NCBI GenBank assembly: GCA_019310485.1
Contig: JAFDEF010000003.1
Coordinates: 1-64,000 of the forward strand
DNA from: Deltaproteobacteria bacterium
GTDB taxonomy: Bacteria > Desulfobacterota > DSM-4660 > Desulfatiglandales > HGW-15
Length of the DNA stretch: 64,000 bases
Direction: 5' to 3'
The notes under the pieces were generated by a model. It ran no database searches and was not told the origin of the DNA. It worked only from the letters and a program-made list of their open reading frames with translations. Positions 14,987 through 24,394 of this stretch are shown here, piece after piece (within the stretch, counting starts at the first letter, position 1; each line of letters begins with the position of its first letter). The translations under genes and the position numbers were made by a program.

Positions 14987-17900
14987 TTAGAGCTCATCGA
15001 TCATGGCCAAAATCTGGCCTTCTTCAAATCCTCTCAGATTCAGTGCACCGGACCTGCAGGATGTAACACAGAGCCCGCATCCTTTACAAAGAACAGGGTT
15101 GATTTCTGCTTTTCCTGCAAAAGGACCTTCCTCTACTATGGAAGGTGCCGAATAAGGGCAAATCGCTATACAAACTTGACAACCGCTACATAGAGACGGG
15201 TTGACGTAGGCAACTGTACCGCTTACCTGGATCTTCTCCCTTGCCATAAGAGTAACAGCCCTTGAAGAAGCGGCCAGCGCTTGAGCTATTGATTCGTCAA
15301 TTGGCTTTGGATAGTGCGCCATTCCGCAGAGAAAAACGCCTTCGGTTGGGAAGTCAGAAGGACCAAGCTTTGCATGAGCTTCCATATAGAATCCGTCTTC
15401 ATTCAAAGGAACCTTCAGAAGCTGGGCCAATTTTTCGTTACCCGGTGGCACTATTGCTGAAGCAAGGACAACCAGATCGGCTCTTGTTTCCACGCTTTGC
15501 CCCAGACTCTGGTCAAAAACCTCCACCCTAAGCCCGTCACCATTTGCGCTTACAGCAGGCTTTTGGTCAACCGAATACTGGATAAAGACAACTCCTGCAA
15601 GGCGTGCTTTTGTGTAAAGATATTCCCTTTCGCCATAAGTGCGTATATCCCTGTAAAGAATATAAACCTTCATTTCGGGGTTAAGCTCTTTTAGATGAAG
15701 GGCGCTTTCGATTGCGTGTGTACAGCAAACTCTGGAGCAATAAGGTCTTTGAGGCTCCCTCGAGCCAACACACTGGATAAACACTGCCGTATTGATATCC
15801 TTCAAGGAAGGATCGTCTTTCATAAATCTCGCGTCCAGCTCCAAATGGGTTACCACCCTGGAATCCTTTCCATAGAGGTATTCGTCAGGTTCGAGTTCAA
15901 GTGCTCCTGTGGCAACAACGATAACTCCGTGCTCGATCACCCTCTCCTTTTTGCCAGTGTGTATAGTAGACCTGAAGTTGCCTACGAACCCATCCACTGC
16001 CACAATTTCTGAATCAGGATGTATGTCGATATTCGGGTCAGTGCTCACAGAATTGATGAGATCAGCCAGTTTCTCTTGGATATTCTCTCCCTGCCATGTT
16101 CTGTAAAGATTGAGCGCATTTCCACCAAGAGACGATGCCCGCTCGACCAGGCTCACTCTGTAGCCTTGCTCAGAGAGGTTTTTTGCAGCTGCCATCCCGG
16201 ATACACCGCCACCAATTACTAGTGCCCTCTGGTTAATATCAACTTCCGTTTCCTCAAGAGGACTTGTTAGCCCCACCTTGGCAACCGCCATGCGCACCAG
16301 GTCTTTTGCTTTTTCAGTTGCCTCCTCTGGATTGTCCCTGTGAACCCAGGAATCCTGATTTCGGATATTGGTCATTTCAAAAAGGTACTTGTTCAGCCCA
16401 GCATTCACCATGGTTTCTTGAAAAAGAGATTCGTGTGTCTTTGGGGTACATGCAGCGACCACGATACGATTAAGATTTTTCTCTTTTATTACCTGAGCGA
16501 TTACCTCCTGAGTGTCAGTGGAACATGTGAAAAGATTGTCAGTGGAATACTCTACAAACGGAAGAGTTGCCGCATAATCTCGAACTGCGGGCACATCCAC
16601 CACGCCTCCAATGTTGAGACCGCAGTGGCACACAAAAACGCCGATCCGCGGCCTTTTTCCTGTTTTTTCCCTTTGCTCTGGAGCCTTCTTTTTCGTGGTC
16701 AGGCTGTTCCTCGCGCTGCTCAAAAGTGCGCCGGTCTCCGCTGCAGCCGCACTTGCATCAATCACGGATTGAGGAATATCCTTTGGCCCCTGAAAAGTAC
16801 CGCACGCAAAGATCCCTTCCCTGCTGGTTCTGACAGGAGTGAAAGTCTCAGCCTTGCAGAAACGGCCTTCCGTAAGATCTATGTTGAGCGATCCGGCCAG
16901 CTTAAGCCCATCCCGGGACATCTCTAGCCCAGTGGATAAAACAGCCATGTCAAAGCGTTCTTCAACCACCTCTCCACTCTCATTTACGTATGGAATGACA
17001 AGGTCGTCACTTCCTTCTAAACTCTCGATCGTGGGAATGCGGGAGCGGATAAAACGCACCCCGTCTTTTTTCTTTGCTCTCTCAAAATATCTCTCAAAGT
17101 CCTTCCCGTGAGTTCTCATGTCCATGTAGAATATGGCACAATCTAGATCCTTGCCGGCGTGTTCCTTGGCAACAACTGCTTGCTTGATGGCATACATGCA
17201 GCAAACAGCGGAACAATACCCGTGATCGCATAGATGGGTATCTCTTGATCCCACGCACTGAACCCAGGCTATCTTTCCAGGTTCTTTGTGGTCTGAGGGT
17301 CTAAGCAGGTTTCCCTGGTAAGGCCCTGTGGCGCTGAGGATGCGCTCAAACTCAATGCCTGTAACAACGTTGGGTATCTTGCGATAGTGATATGGCCCGT
17401 AAGGGCTCGGATCATAAGGTGTAAAGCCGGAGGCCAGGATGACGGCGCCTATTTTCAGGCTTATCCGCTTTTCAGTGTCCTCAAAATTTATTGCATGCGT
17501 TGGACAGAATTTTTCGCAAGCCCGGCATTTCCCTTTCTGGAAGAAAATGCAGTTGTCCTTGTCAATTGCATACTTTAAAGGCACCGCCTGGGCATAATCC
17601 ACGTATATTGCCTTGCGCTTGATAAGTCCTTCGTTGAAACGGTCATCCACTTTTCGAGGGCACTTCTCTGCACAAGTCCCGCAGGCGATGCATTTATCCA
17701 TGTCCACGTAGCGAGGATGCTTCAGGATTTCAGCCTGAAAATTACCGGCCTCTCCCCGCAGGGTAACGAGTTCCGAGAGGGTCAGGAGCTCGATGTTAAG
17801 GTGCCGGCCGACCTCGACCAGTTTTGGCGAGATAATTCACATGGAACAGTCATTTGTGGGGAATGTCTTGTCAAGCCTGGCCATGCCTCCTCCTATGGAA

Positions 17901-18016
17901 GAGGCTCTTTCAAGGAGATAGACATAATACCCTGAATCGGCCAGATCAAGCGCTGATTGCATCCCTGCAACCCCGCCTCCAATGATCAGGACGGATCCCG
18001 TGATCTTTTGAGGCAT
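14987..18016 (-). CDS. hdrA: Fused double-module HdrA, probable selenoprotein (in-frame TGA at 17839-17837)
   Basis: Read through one in-frame TGA, this gene encodes 1009 residues. The ATG at 18016 has AAGGAG 8 nt upstream. Module 1: FAD site [28 protein letters not shown] then residue 60 = TGA, exactly where HdrA proteins have Cys or Sec, continuing in frame as [14 protein letters not shown]; [4Fe-4S] cysteines 109-119 ([12 protein letters not shown]) and 156-171. Module 2 from about residue 455: [12 protein letters not shown], a second FAD site [15 protein letters not shown] near 600, and a C-terminal double [4Fe-4S] ferredoxin (about 943-992). HdrA is the flavin subunit that can bifurcate electrons; here it heads an operon with an NAD-binding subunit, HdrC and HdrB. 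Conventional gene calling would split it at the TGA. Confidence 0.88.
17804..17839 (-). promoter_or_regulatory. Candidate bacterial SECIS element in hdrA
   Basis: On the coding (minus) strand the TGA (17839-17837) is followed after 15 nt by CTGGTC (17821-17816), a six-base loop GAGGTC, and GGCCGG (17809-17804). The arms pair over 6 bp with two G-U pairs, and the loop contains the GGU expected for SelB recognition. Distance and shape suit a bacterial SECIS. Confidence 0.65.
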
Positions 18017-18083
18017 AGAGCAGCTCCTTTTCAAGCACAAAAAACCAATTTCAATCCTGATTCCCGTTCAATAAATAAGCCAC

Positions 18084-18119
18084 AATATAACTACCTTGTA
18101 GCTATATTGCAACTACAAA
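18084..18119 (-). promoter_or_regulatory. hdrA promoter with overlapping operator-like palindrome
   Basis: Read on the minus strand, TTGCAA (18112-18107), a 17-bp spacer and TATATT (18089-18084) form a plausible promoter. The spacer and flanks hold the near-perfect dyad AATATAGCTAC-AAG-GTAGTTATATT (10 of 11 arm positions). The minus-strand sequence 18119-18099 matches 17 of 21 bases upstream of the acyl-CoA ligase gene (57830-57810). Confidence 0.55.
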
Positions 18120-18192
18120 AATGCGGTGAACCTTGCGCAAAAAAATGCCCTTCCCGAATCCCTGGACCTGGGGACCCTTTTGTCCTTGCCGT

Positions 18193-19332
18193 TCATATTA
18201 TGCTTGGATTCCCTGAGCCATCATAGTGAAGCGTCCTGCCGTGATCAAGGTGGATCAGGTGGTCAAGCAGCCCCCTTTTTTTCATTTCCAGCGCTATATC
18301 CCGGGGAGGGAAATGCACAGGTTCGTCACCAAGCCTAAAAGTGCCCCAGTGAACAATAAGCAGATGCCGCGCATTCAGCTCGCTGAAAGCTCTGGCTGTT
18401 TCCTCAGGGTTTACATGAGAACGTGCCATAAACCAGCGAGGCTCGTACGCGCCCAGGTTAAATATTGCCAGGTCAATGGGGGTCACTTCGCCCAGTTCTT
18501 TGAAACGATCAAAGTAGGCTGTATCACCGGCTATGTAAATGTTGATGCCGCTTTTGCATTTTATGAGAAAAGAGCCCCAGAGGGAACGGTTCGGGCCAAC
18601 AAGGGGGTTTCGCATTGTCCAGTGATTGCAGGGCAAAAGCATAATCTGGAGTCTTTCATCTCGGTATGAATCAAACCAGTCAAGCTGCGTTCTGTTCTTT
18701 ATTTCCAGGTCTTTAAAAACTCCGCCATAGCCAAGTGGGGTTATCACATGGATGTTGTTTTTCAAAACCGAGAGCGAATCGGTATCCATGTGATCAAAGT
18801 GGCCGTGGGTAAGTAGAACGTGGTCGGGCTGAGGCATCTCTTTTATACCAAACTCGAGTGGAGTAAAATCTTTGATCCAGAAAAGACCGTCAAAGACCGG
18901 ATCAACGAGTAAATATTTATCAATGTCTTTTATCATCACGCATGCATGTTTCAGGAAAGTCACGGAGCACCCGGCATGTTTCCTCACTGCTCTCCAGTCC
19001 ACCCGGACCGGTCTAACCCGCTCTTCAGGGTAGAAGCTCTTGAACTTGTTTTTGCTAAAGAGCTTCCAGTACAGCAGTCGCCAGATGTTTCTCCCTTCAT
19101 GAGGAGTAAAGGGATTCCAGAATCGCCCGCCCGCGTGATGAACTTTTTTTTCAGACAATTCACGAAGGCTCAAGCTTCTGAGTCTGGAAGCAGAGAGTTT
19201 TCCTTCTCTTGCTGTCATTGAAATGTCCCGTGTGCCGAAAACAGAACGTGCGCTCAGAAGAGACGCCCATGCTCCGGCCCTTATAGAATGACTGATAAAC
19301 GAACGGCGACTGAAAGCCTTTCTATTTTTCAT
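18193..19332 (-). CDS. Tat-exported metallo-beta-lactamase-fold hydrolase (NAPE-PLD-like)
   Basis: A 379-residue protein. The N terminus carries a twin-arginine signal (FSRRSFISHSIRAGAWASLL), so it should be exported folded. The metal site of the metallo-beta-lactamase fold is present: LLTHGHFDHMDTDS (HxHxDH), a later conserved Asp in IYIAGDTAYFD and a terminal His in LLIVHWGTF. The arrangement and the WGSFLIKC/GDT segments recall the NAPE-PLD/UlaG-like branch of lipid or lactone hydrolases; the substrate is unknown. It overlaps the upstream EamA permease by 4 nt (ATGA), so the two are translationally coupled and may act on the same compound. Confidence 0.85.
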   Translation of the reverse strand: MKNRKAFSRRSFISHSIRAGAWASLLSARSVFGTRDISMTAREGKLSASRLRSLSLRELSEKKVHHAGGRFWNPFTPHEGRNIWRLLYWKLFSKNKFKSFYPEERVRPVRVDWRAVRKHAGCSVTFLKHACVMIKDIDKYLLVDPVFDGLFWIKDFTPLEFGIKEMPQPDHVLLTHGHFDHMDTDSLSVLKNNIHVITPLGYGGVFKDLEIKNRTQLDWFDSYRDERLQIMLLPCNHWTMRNPLVGPNRSLWGSFLIKCKSGINIYIAGDTAYFDRFKELGEVTPIDLAIFNLGAYEPRWFMARSHVNPEETARAFSELNARHLLIVHWGTFRLGDEPVHFPPRDIALEMKKRGLLDHLIHLDHGRTLHYDGSGNPSII

Positions 19333-20279
19333 GTCCCTGCCTCAGCCTTGCCCTGTCTGTTTCTAATCAGTGTTGGGGCCATTTCATCGTGTTCATGTTG
19401 GACTTGAAGAAGTACAATGGCCCCAATTACAAGAACTCCTCCCAGCAACTGGAGCAGTTCCAGTGCTTCACCCAGCACAAAAAAAGCAATGAACCCGGCA
19501 GAGATCGGCTCCAGGGTGGCAGTAATACTAGCCCGGGTTGAACGAATATAGTTTATTCCCACAAAGTAAAGGCCGAAAGGCAGAATAGTCCCCACAACCG
19601 CGATGTAGAGAATCCATTTCCACTCAAACAGGCCGAATCCGGCAGTTGCGTAGTGAAACGGGTGATAAAAGATATTCCAGGAAAGAGCTGAAAAAGCAAT
19701 TGCATAAAAGAGAACGGTCCACGGCCGGTAGCGATGCATGGCTCGTTCTCCCAGAAGGGTGTATGCGGCAAAAGACAAAGCAGCAACAAGCCCTCCCAAA
19801 ATTCCCAACCGATTCATGCTCAAGAGTTGGAGGTTGTATCCCCCAACTACGAGATAACACCCGGCAAAGGCAAGAACAAGAGCAAGGGTTTTCAGAAATG
19901 TTGGCCTCTCTTTCCAGAAAAAGATTGAAAATATTGTCACAAATATCGGTGCCAGGTACTGTACGAGTATGGCTGCAGCGACCTGGATCTTGCTGATGGT
20001 ATAGAAATAACTCCCCTGCACAAGAGCCATGCCAACACAACCAAGAAGGAGAAAATAACCCAGGTCTCTCACCTGAATGTGAAATACATCTCTTCGGAAA
20101 ATCCCGAACACAAGACCCATTATCAGTGTTGAAAGAGTGACCCGTACCTGTACAAGTTCAAACGGGTTCATCCCGTGCACGAAAAGAGCCTTGCCGGCTG
20201 TTCCGGAGGATGCCCACATGATAGCTGCCAGAATAACGCACAGGTATCCTTTGCTTGCGTTTGCGCGCCCTGAACTCAA
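19329..20279 (-). CDS. EamA/DMT family permease
   Basis: A 316-residue inner-membrane protein with ten predicted hydrophobic segments in two EamA repeats (first about residues 10-145, second about 160-295). Typical features are AAIMWASSGTAGKALF near the start, PIFVTIFSIFFWKERP closing repeat 1 and ASITATLEPISAGFIAFFVLGE in repeat 2. Members export metabolites such as amino acids, nucleosides or sugars; the substrate cannot be inferred. The stop overlaps the start of the downstream Tat-exported hydrolase. Confidence 0.9.
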   Translation of the reverse strand: MSSGRANASKGYLCVILAAIMWASSGTAGKALFVHGMNPFELVQVRVTLSTLIMGLVFGIFRRDVFHIQVRDLGYFLLLGCVGMALVQGSYFYTISKIQVAAAILVQYLAPIFVTIFSIFFWKERPTFLKTLALVLAFAGCYLVVGGYNLQLLSMNRLGILGGLVAALSFAAYTLLGERAMHRYRPWTVLFYAIAFSALSWNIFYHPFHYATAGFGLFEWKWILYIAVVGTILPFGLYFVGINYIRSTRASITATLEPISAGFIAFFVLGEALELLQLLGGVLVIGAIVLLQVQHEHDEMAPTLIRNRQGKAEAGT

Positions 20280-20384
20280 GAATTAACCTCGCATCCCGTA
20301 TGCTCAAAAAGCGGAGAAGCCCTGCTTGCAGAAAAGCTCGGGCGGCGTTTTCTCTCCGGGGCGTGCTCCACACGCTGGAAGGCA

Positions 20385-22124
20385 TCATGCCTTTTTACGA
20401 GCATTAAGGATTGCCTCAAGATTCCTGTCCGCCCAGTCTGTAACTCTGCGCTCCTGTTCCACGTAATTGATAATACTCTCCGAGATATGGATGTTCCTTT
20501 TAAGTGCACCGGCAATTCTTTCACCCGCATCCTTGGGTTTCATCAAGTTGACGTAGATCACCCCGTGTTCCTCGCCAAAACCCTTTTGTTTCAACACTCT
20601 TGAAGCTCCGCTCGTGCTTAGAACCAGGATGCCTCTTTTTTCCGGGGGTTTGTATTTTTGTGAGAGAATATATTCAAAGGCCACAAGATTCATACCGTCC
20701 TCTAGGGGGGTTACCAGCATAACGTCAATTTCTTTCATGAATCTGTAGTTCTGAGGGATATTGATGCCGCTGCCTATGTGAACAATTGTTTCTTTTCCCA
20801 GCTTTTTTCTTACTCGATCAATTTCCCTTACCAGGATATTATCGAGGTTCTCGTAGGCAGGGCTGTCGGAACGGCTTGGAGCTGTTATTTGGTATAAGCA
20901 CGCTTCTTTACCATAAACTCGAATGTTGTTTAGAGCATGGGAAAATATGGCTAGCCTTTCTACCAGCCCCTTGGTGTAATCACACCTTTCAAGGCCGCCA
21001 AAGATATACTTTTCCTTTTCCCTGTTTGCTTGTATGCTCCCTGGGAGATCCAGGCCCTGATGCTTGTACTGCAATTTCTTTCCTTCTCTGACTTCTGAGA
21101 GGATCCTATCCGTATCCAGTCCTATCGGGAATGCTCCGATCGTTGCAACCCTGTCATAATGAATTATTTCATAGAACTGGCCAGAGATCCTTATCTCCAC
21201 GGGAAACCATTCCTCAAGTGCTTCAAGGTAGTTGTCGCAGTACTCTTTTGTCTGAAAGCCGATGAAATCATTTGAAAGCATCGACCAGGTCAATTTTTGA
21301 AGGGCTGTTTCAATACTTTCCATGAAAGGGGCGTGCATTTGCTCTCTAACTCGCTTCCTTTTGTCTTCTCTGATGAGCCCTTGAATTTCGTGAATATTGA
21401 AAAATGGCGTGTGGATAAACTGTCCCACATGAATTCTCTTTCTTTCTTCTTTGCTTATGGCCTCTTCCCTCAGAAGGGCTTTAAACACTTCAGAAACTTG
21501 CAACAGGTGGTAATCCTGATTCCAGACTACTATTGGACCATCTTTTTTCCGCAAATCCCTGCTCTTACATGTCTCATCAACAATGGTGTTGGCAAACGTT
21601 ACGCCACTGCTGGTGTATTGAACAAAGTCATTTTCCTCAAATTGAGGTCTGGGAAATGTTCTGGTCTTCTTGTAGAAAAGCGGAGACCTCGTCAGGTGCA
21701 TAAGAGGCCACAGGAAACCATTAGAAAACTTATTGTAATAGCTGTGCATGTGCTTTGTGTCAAAGAAAACAAACCTCATGTAGAAGTCATATTCCCGGTA
21801 GCGAAAATGCATTCTGTTTCCGGGCTCAATCTCTATATGAGGAAAGTGATATGGCGCGTAATTCTCATTTTTCATTCTCTTGAAAAGGCCGGTGTAGTGA
21901 CCCCTGGCAACATCTATATCCATATCACCCATCGAGGCACCAAGCCACGTGGTTTCCCATTTCCCGGGCCTAAGAAGAGCTGCCATAGCCTGAACAAGTC
22001 CACCGGCTCCGAATTCAGGCGATCTCGGGGGCATCCCATTTTTCAGGGCCTTTTTGATCTGCTCCAGAAACCCCTTTGTAAAACTAATAGGCCCCCTGTT
22101 GGAGGCAATTATCAGGTAGCTCAT
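20385..22124 (-). CDS. otsA: OtsA-like trehalose-6-phosphate synthase (GT20)
   Basis: A 579-residue glycosyltransferase of family GT20, longer than E. coli OtsA (about 474). The start MSYLIIASNRGPISF, GAGGLVQAMAALL, VVWNQDYHLL (the conserved D-Y-H-L of OtsA), the GAFPIGLDTDRI segment, IFGGLERCDYTKGLVERL and EDGMNLVAFEYI, which reads the nucleotide-sugar binding Glu, are all present. It should join glucose from a nucleotide sugar to glucose-6-phosphate; a related acceptor (for example glycerol-phosphate) cannot be excluded. It is 208 nt downstream of otsB, in the same direction as the whole trehalose set, and is presumably soluble. Confidence 0.85.
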   Translation of the reverse strand: MSYLIIASNRGPISFTKGFLEQIKKALKNGMPPRSPEFGAGGLVQAMAALLRPGKWETTWLGASMGDMDIDVARGHYTGLFKRMKNENYAPYHFPHIEIEPGNRMHFRYREYDFYMRFVFFDTKHMHSYYNKFSNGFLWPLMHLTRSPLFYKKTRTFPRPQFEENDFVQYTSSGVTFANTIVDETCKSRDLRKKDGPIVVWNQDYHLLQVSEVFKALLREEAISKEERKRIHVGQFIHTPFFNIHEIQGLIREDKRKRVREQMHAPFMESIETALQKLTWSMLSNDFIGFQTKEYCDNYLEALEEWFPVEIRISGQFYEIIHYDRVATIGAFPIGLDTDRILSEVREGKKLQYKHQGLDLPGSIQANREKEKYIFGGLERCDYTKGLVERLAIFSHALNNIRVYGKEACLYQITAPSRSDSPAYENLDNILVREIDRVRKKLGKETIVHIGSGINIPQNYRFMKEIDVMLVTPLEDGMNLVAFEYILSQKYKPPEKRGILVLSTSGASRVLKQKGFGEEHGVIYVNLMKPKDAGERIAGALKRNIHISESIINYVEQERRVTDWADRNLEAILNARKKA

Positions 22125-22332
22125 TTGCTCACCATTCTATCGCAAAGCCAATTAGCGGCTTCACACAGGGCATAAAGCCTGTGCAGACAGTGGAATTAAT
22201 CCTCATTTCCATCCACGTGCCTTGCCACAGGGAGTTTCAAAGGGCTAACTCTTTTACCTGCAGGCGACACTGAATGACGGAGTGTGGTTTTCTCTTTCTT
22301 GCCAGTTCCGAAGTGCAGAAAACAGGCCATTT

Positions 22333-23115
22333 TTAGGCCCGGGGCAACCATCTTGACAAAAATGCAAGGAGTTCACCGGGTGGTTTTAACCATATATCAG
22401 CCGCTGTCTCGTGCATATCTTCCCTTACCAAAACACCAATTCCTTTGCCCTTTATGCTTCGAAACGCATCCTCATCCGTTGTATCATCCCCCAGGTAGGC
22501 AGCGGCTATATCCCCATTTACTTCGGCAAGTATTGTTTTTACCGCATAACCCTTGTCTCGAACCGGAACGCGAAGCTCAAGGCCGCCATCAAATTCATTT
22601 AAACTTAATTTCCAGCCCTCAGCGATAAGCTCCCACTTGGGTTGGATTACCCTTCTGATTTCTTCGACCTTCTGAGCATCCAACCCTCGCCAGTGTAGCG
22701 CCAAACATCCGGGCTTTTTTTCGCAGTGCTGGGCTAGGCCCATGGATTCTGTCCACTCGTCGGCAACAACCAGGCCGTTAAGGGCCGCTTCATCCATGGG
22801 GGCAATTTCATAGCTCCCATCCGGTTTAAGCCGCTCAAGCCCATGGGAGCCCCATATTTCCGGCGTGGACTTTAATTTCAAAAGAGGAAGCAAATCTTGA
22901 GTCCACCTTCCGGTGATAATTACCACCCGCACGGCTGAACTCAATATAATCTTGTCGAGAATCTCCCGCACCCCCGGGTAAGGAAATGCCTTGCCGGGTT
23001 CCGCATTAAAAGGGGCAAGGGTTCCATCGTAGTCGAGCAAAAGAACACGATGAGCTGCTTCTCTAATGCGTTTGTAAAATAGGTGAAGGTCTATATTAGG
23101 GTTCAGTATTTTCAC
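22333..23115 (-). CDS. otsB: Trehalose-6-phosphate phosphatase
   Basis: A 260-residue HAD-superfamily phosphatase. The nucleophile motif LLLDYDGTLAPF lies near residue 28, the second motif VVIITGR near 65, and the acidic motif YLGDDTTDEDAF near 215, all in OtsB order. GSHGLERLKPDGSYEIAP in the cap is a trehalose-phosphatase feature. It removes phosphate from trehalose-6-phosphate made by the OtsA-like enzyme downstream. It begins 22 nt after the TreT-like gene. Confidence 0.92.
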   Translation of the reverse strand: MKILNPNIDLHLFYKRIREAAHRVLLLDYDGTLAPFNAEPGKAFPYPGVREILDKIILSSAVRVVIITGRWTQDLLPLLKLKSTPEIWGSHGLERLKPDGSYEIAPMDEAALNGLVVADEWTESMGLAQHCEKKPGCLALHWRGLDAQKVEEIRRVIQPKWELIAEGWKLSLNEFDGGLELRVPVRDKGYAVKTILAEVNGDIAAAYLGDDTTDEDAFRSIKGKGIGVLVREDMHETAADIWLKPPGELLAFLSRWLPRA

Positions 23116-23137
23116 TTTAGCAAAATGCCTTCCTTAG

Positions 23138-24394
23138 TCAGGAAGAAAGAAAAATCGTCTGTTTGTCAGGCCTTTCCAGGGCCAGAAGCAAAAGCAGGTA
23201 TCTTTTGACGTTCTTGGTAATGAGGAATTCGTCTTTCACGCGCTGGTGGCCATTCTCGGCCAGAGTCTTTGCAAAATCAGGTTGGTTTAATAGCTGGCGA
23301 ATCCCCAGGTTGGCCCCTTCAACGGAATAAACCAGCAACCCAGTATACCCATCAATGACCTGGGCAGGAATGCCGCCCACAGCAGCGCCTATAACGGGTC
23401 GCTTTTTCCACAGAGCCTCTGATACGGTGAGTGCAAAACCTTCCCTCAATGATTTCTGCAGGACTATATCTGATCCGCGCTGAAATGCATTAATTTCAGT
23501 AGGAATTGAAGGGCTGAACAGCAATGTATGAATCTCGGGATCGTCTCCTGCCTCAGCCCTGACTTTTTCAAAAACCTCATCTGATTCAGGGTCGTCTGCT
23601 GCTTTATCACCCACAAGCAAAAGACGGCATTCAACATGTTTTCGTGCCAGCCTGAAAGCTTTGATTACGCCTACAGGATCTTTCCATGGATCATAGCGAG
23701 AAATCTGGGTTACAATCGGTTTGTCCCTGGGAATACCATATTTCTTAAATACGCTCCTCACATAGTGCTTCTCTAGCTGCTTGTTCTTATCATCCAGGGG
23801 GTCTATTGCAGGATAAAACCTGTATTGAGGGATCGAAAGCTGTGGAGAAAAAAGGGGAGATGAAAAGATCGCAGCATCATAATTTTCAACGTAAGGTTTG
23901 AGAAGGTTCCATGTTTTCTGGTTGGGGTGGGATAGGTCTATGTGGCATCTCCAAACCCATTTATTCTTGCGCTTCTGGTTCCAGGCTATAAGGGCTGCCG
24001 GCTGAGGATCGTGAATAACGATGAGATCCTGGTCAGCTTCAATTTCTTTGCTGTTTGCCTCGTTATACGACAAATAGGTCCTGAAAGCCCTTTCACTTAT
24101 GGTTTCCTCACTTCCCTGGAGCGAGTTGTGCATCTTTTTGGTAATTTCAAAAAAAACATCATCTCCTTTGATCACCTGCCATTCGGTTTGGATGCCCAGC
24201 TCATTTAAGAGAGGGACAATGCGGTGAAGCATTTCAGCCACTCCGCCTCCCACGGCCGTGGAATTGACCATCTTGATTGACTTGCGACCTACATGCGATG
24301 CCAGGATCGCAAGTTCTTCAATAATGTCAGGGCCCACAACCTCCCTGTAGTCTAAGAGCGAGGGCAACTTCTTGTCTGGATCTGAATTATTCAA
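23138..24394 (-). CDS. TreT-like trehalose glycosyltransferring synthase (GT4)
   Basis: A 418-residue GT-B glycosyltransferase. KMVNSTAVGGGVAEMLHRIV near the N terminus and WQVIKGDDVFFEITKKMHN follow the pattern of archaeal-type TreT, which makes trehalose from a nucleotide-glucose and glucose in one step. The donor-site region VTQISRYDPWKDPVGVIKAF and the GT4 signature SLREGFALTVSEALWKKRPV (acidic E-x7-E) are intact. It overlaps the DUF5752 gene upstream by 4 nt. Its co-occurrence with OtsA and OtsB is unusual because both routes give trehalose; it may use another acceptor. Confidence 0.85.
   Translation of the reverse strand: MNNSDPDKKLPSLLDYREVVGPDIIEELAILASHVGRKSIKMVNSTAVGGGVAEMLHRIVPLLNELGIQTEWQVIKGDDVFFEITKKMHNSLQGSEETISERAFRTYLSYNEANSKEIEADQDLIVIHDPQPAALIAWNQKRKNKWVWRCHIDLSHPNQKTWNLLKPYVENYDAAIFSSPLFSPQLSIPQYRFYPAIDPLDDKNKQLEKHYVRSVFKKYGIPRDKPIVTQISRYDPWKDPVGVIKAFRLARKHVECRLLLVGDKAADDPESDEVFEKVRAEAGDDPEIHTLLFSPSIPTEINAFQRGSDIVLQKSLREGFALTVSEALWKKRPVIGAAVGGIPAQVIDGYTGLLVYSVEGANLGIRQLLNQPDFAKTLAENGHQRVKDEFLITKNVKRYLLLLLALERPDKQTIFLSS

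Noticed and set aside
21297-22175. 292-residue plus-strand reading frame
   Set aside because: It lies fully opposite the OtsA-like gene, has no family features and no ribosome-binding site; it is a shadow frame.
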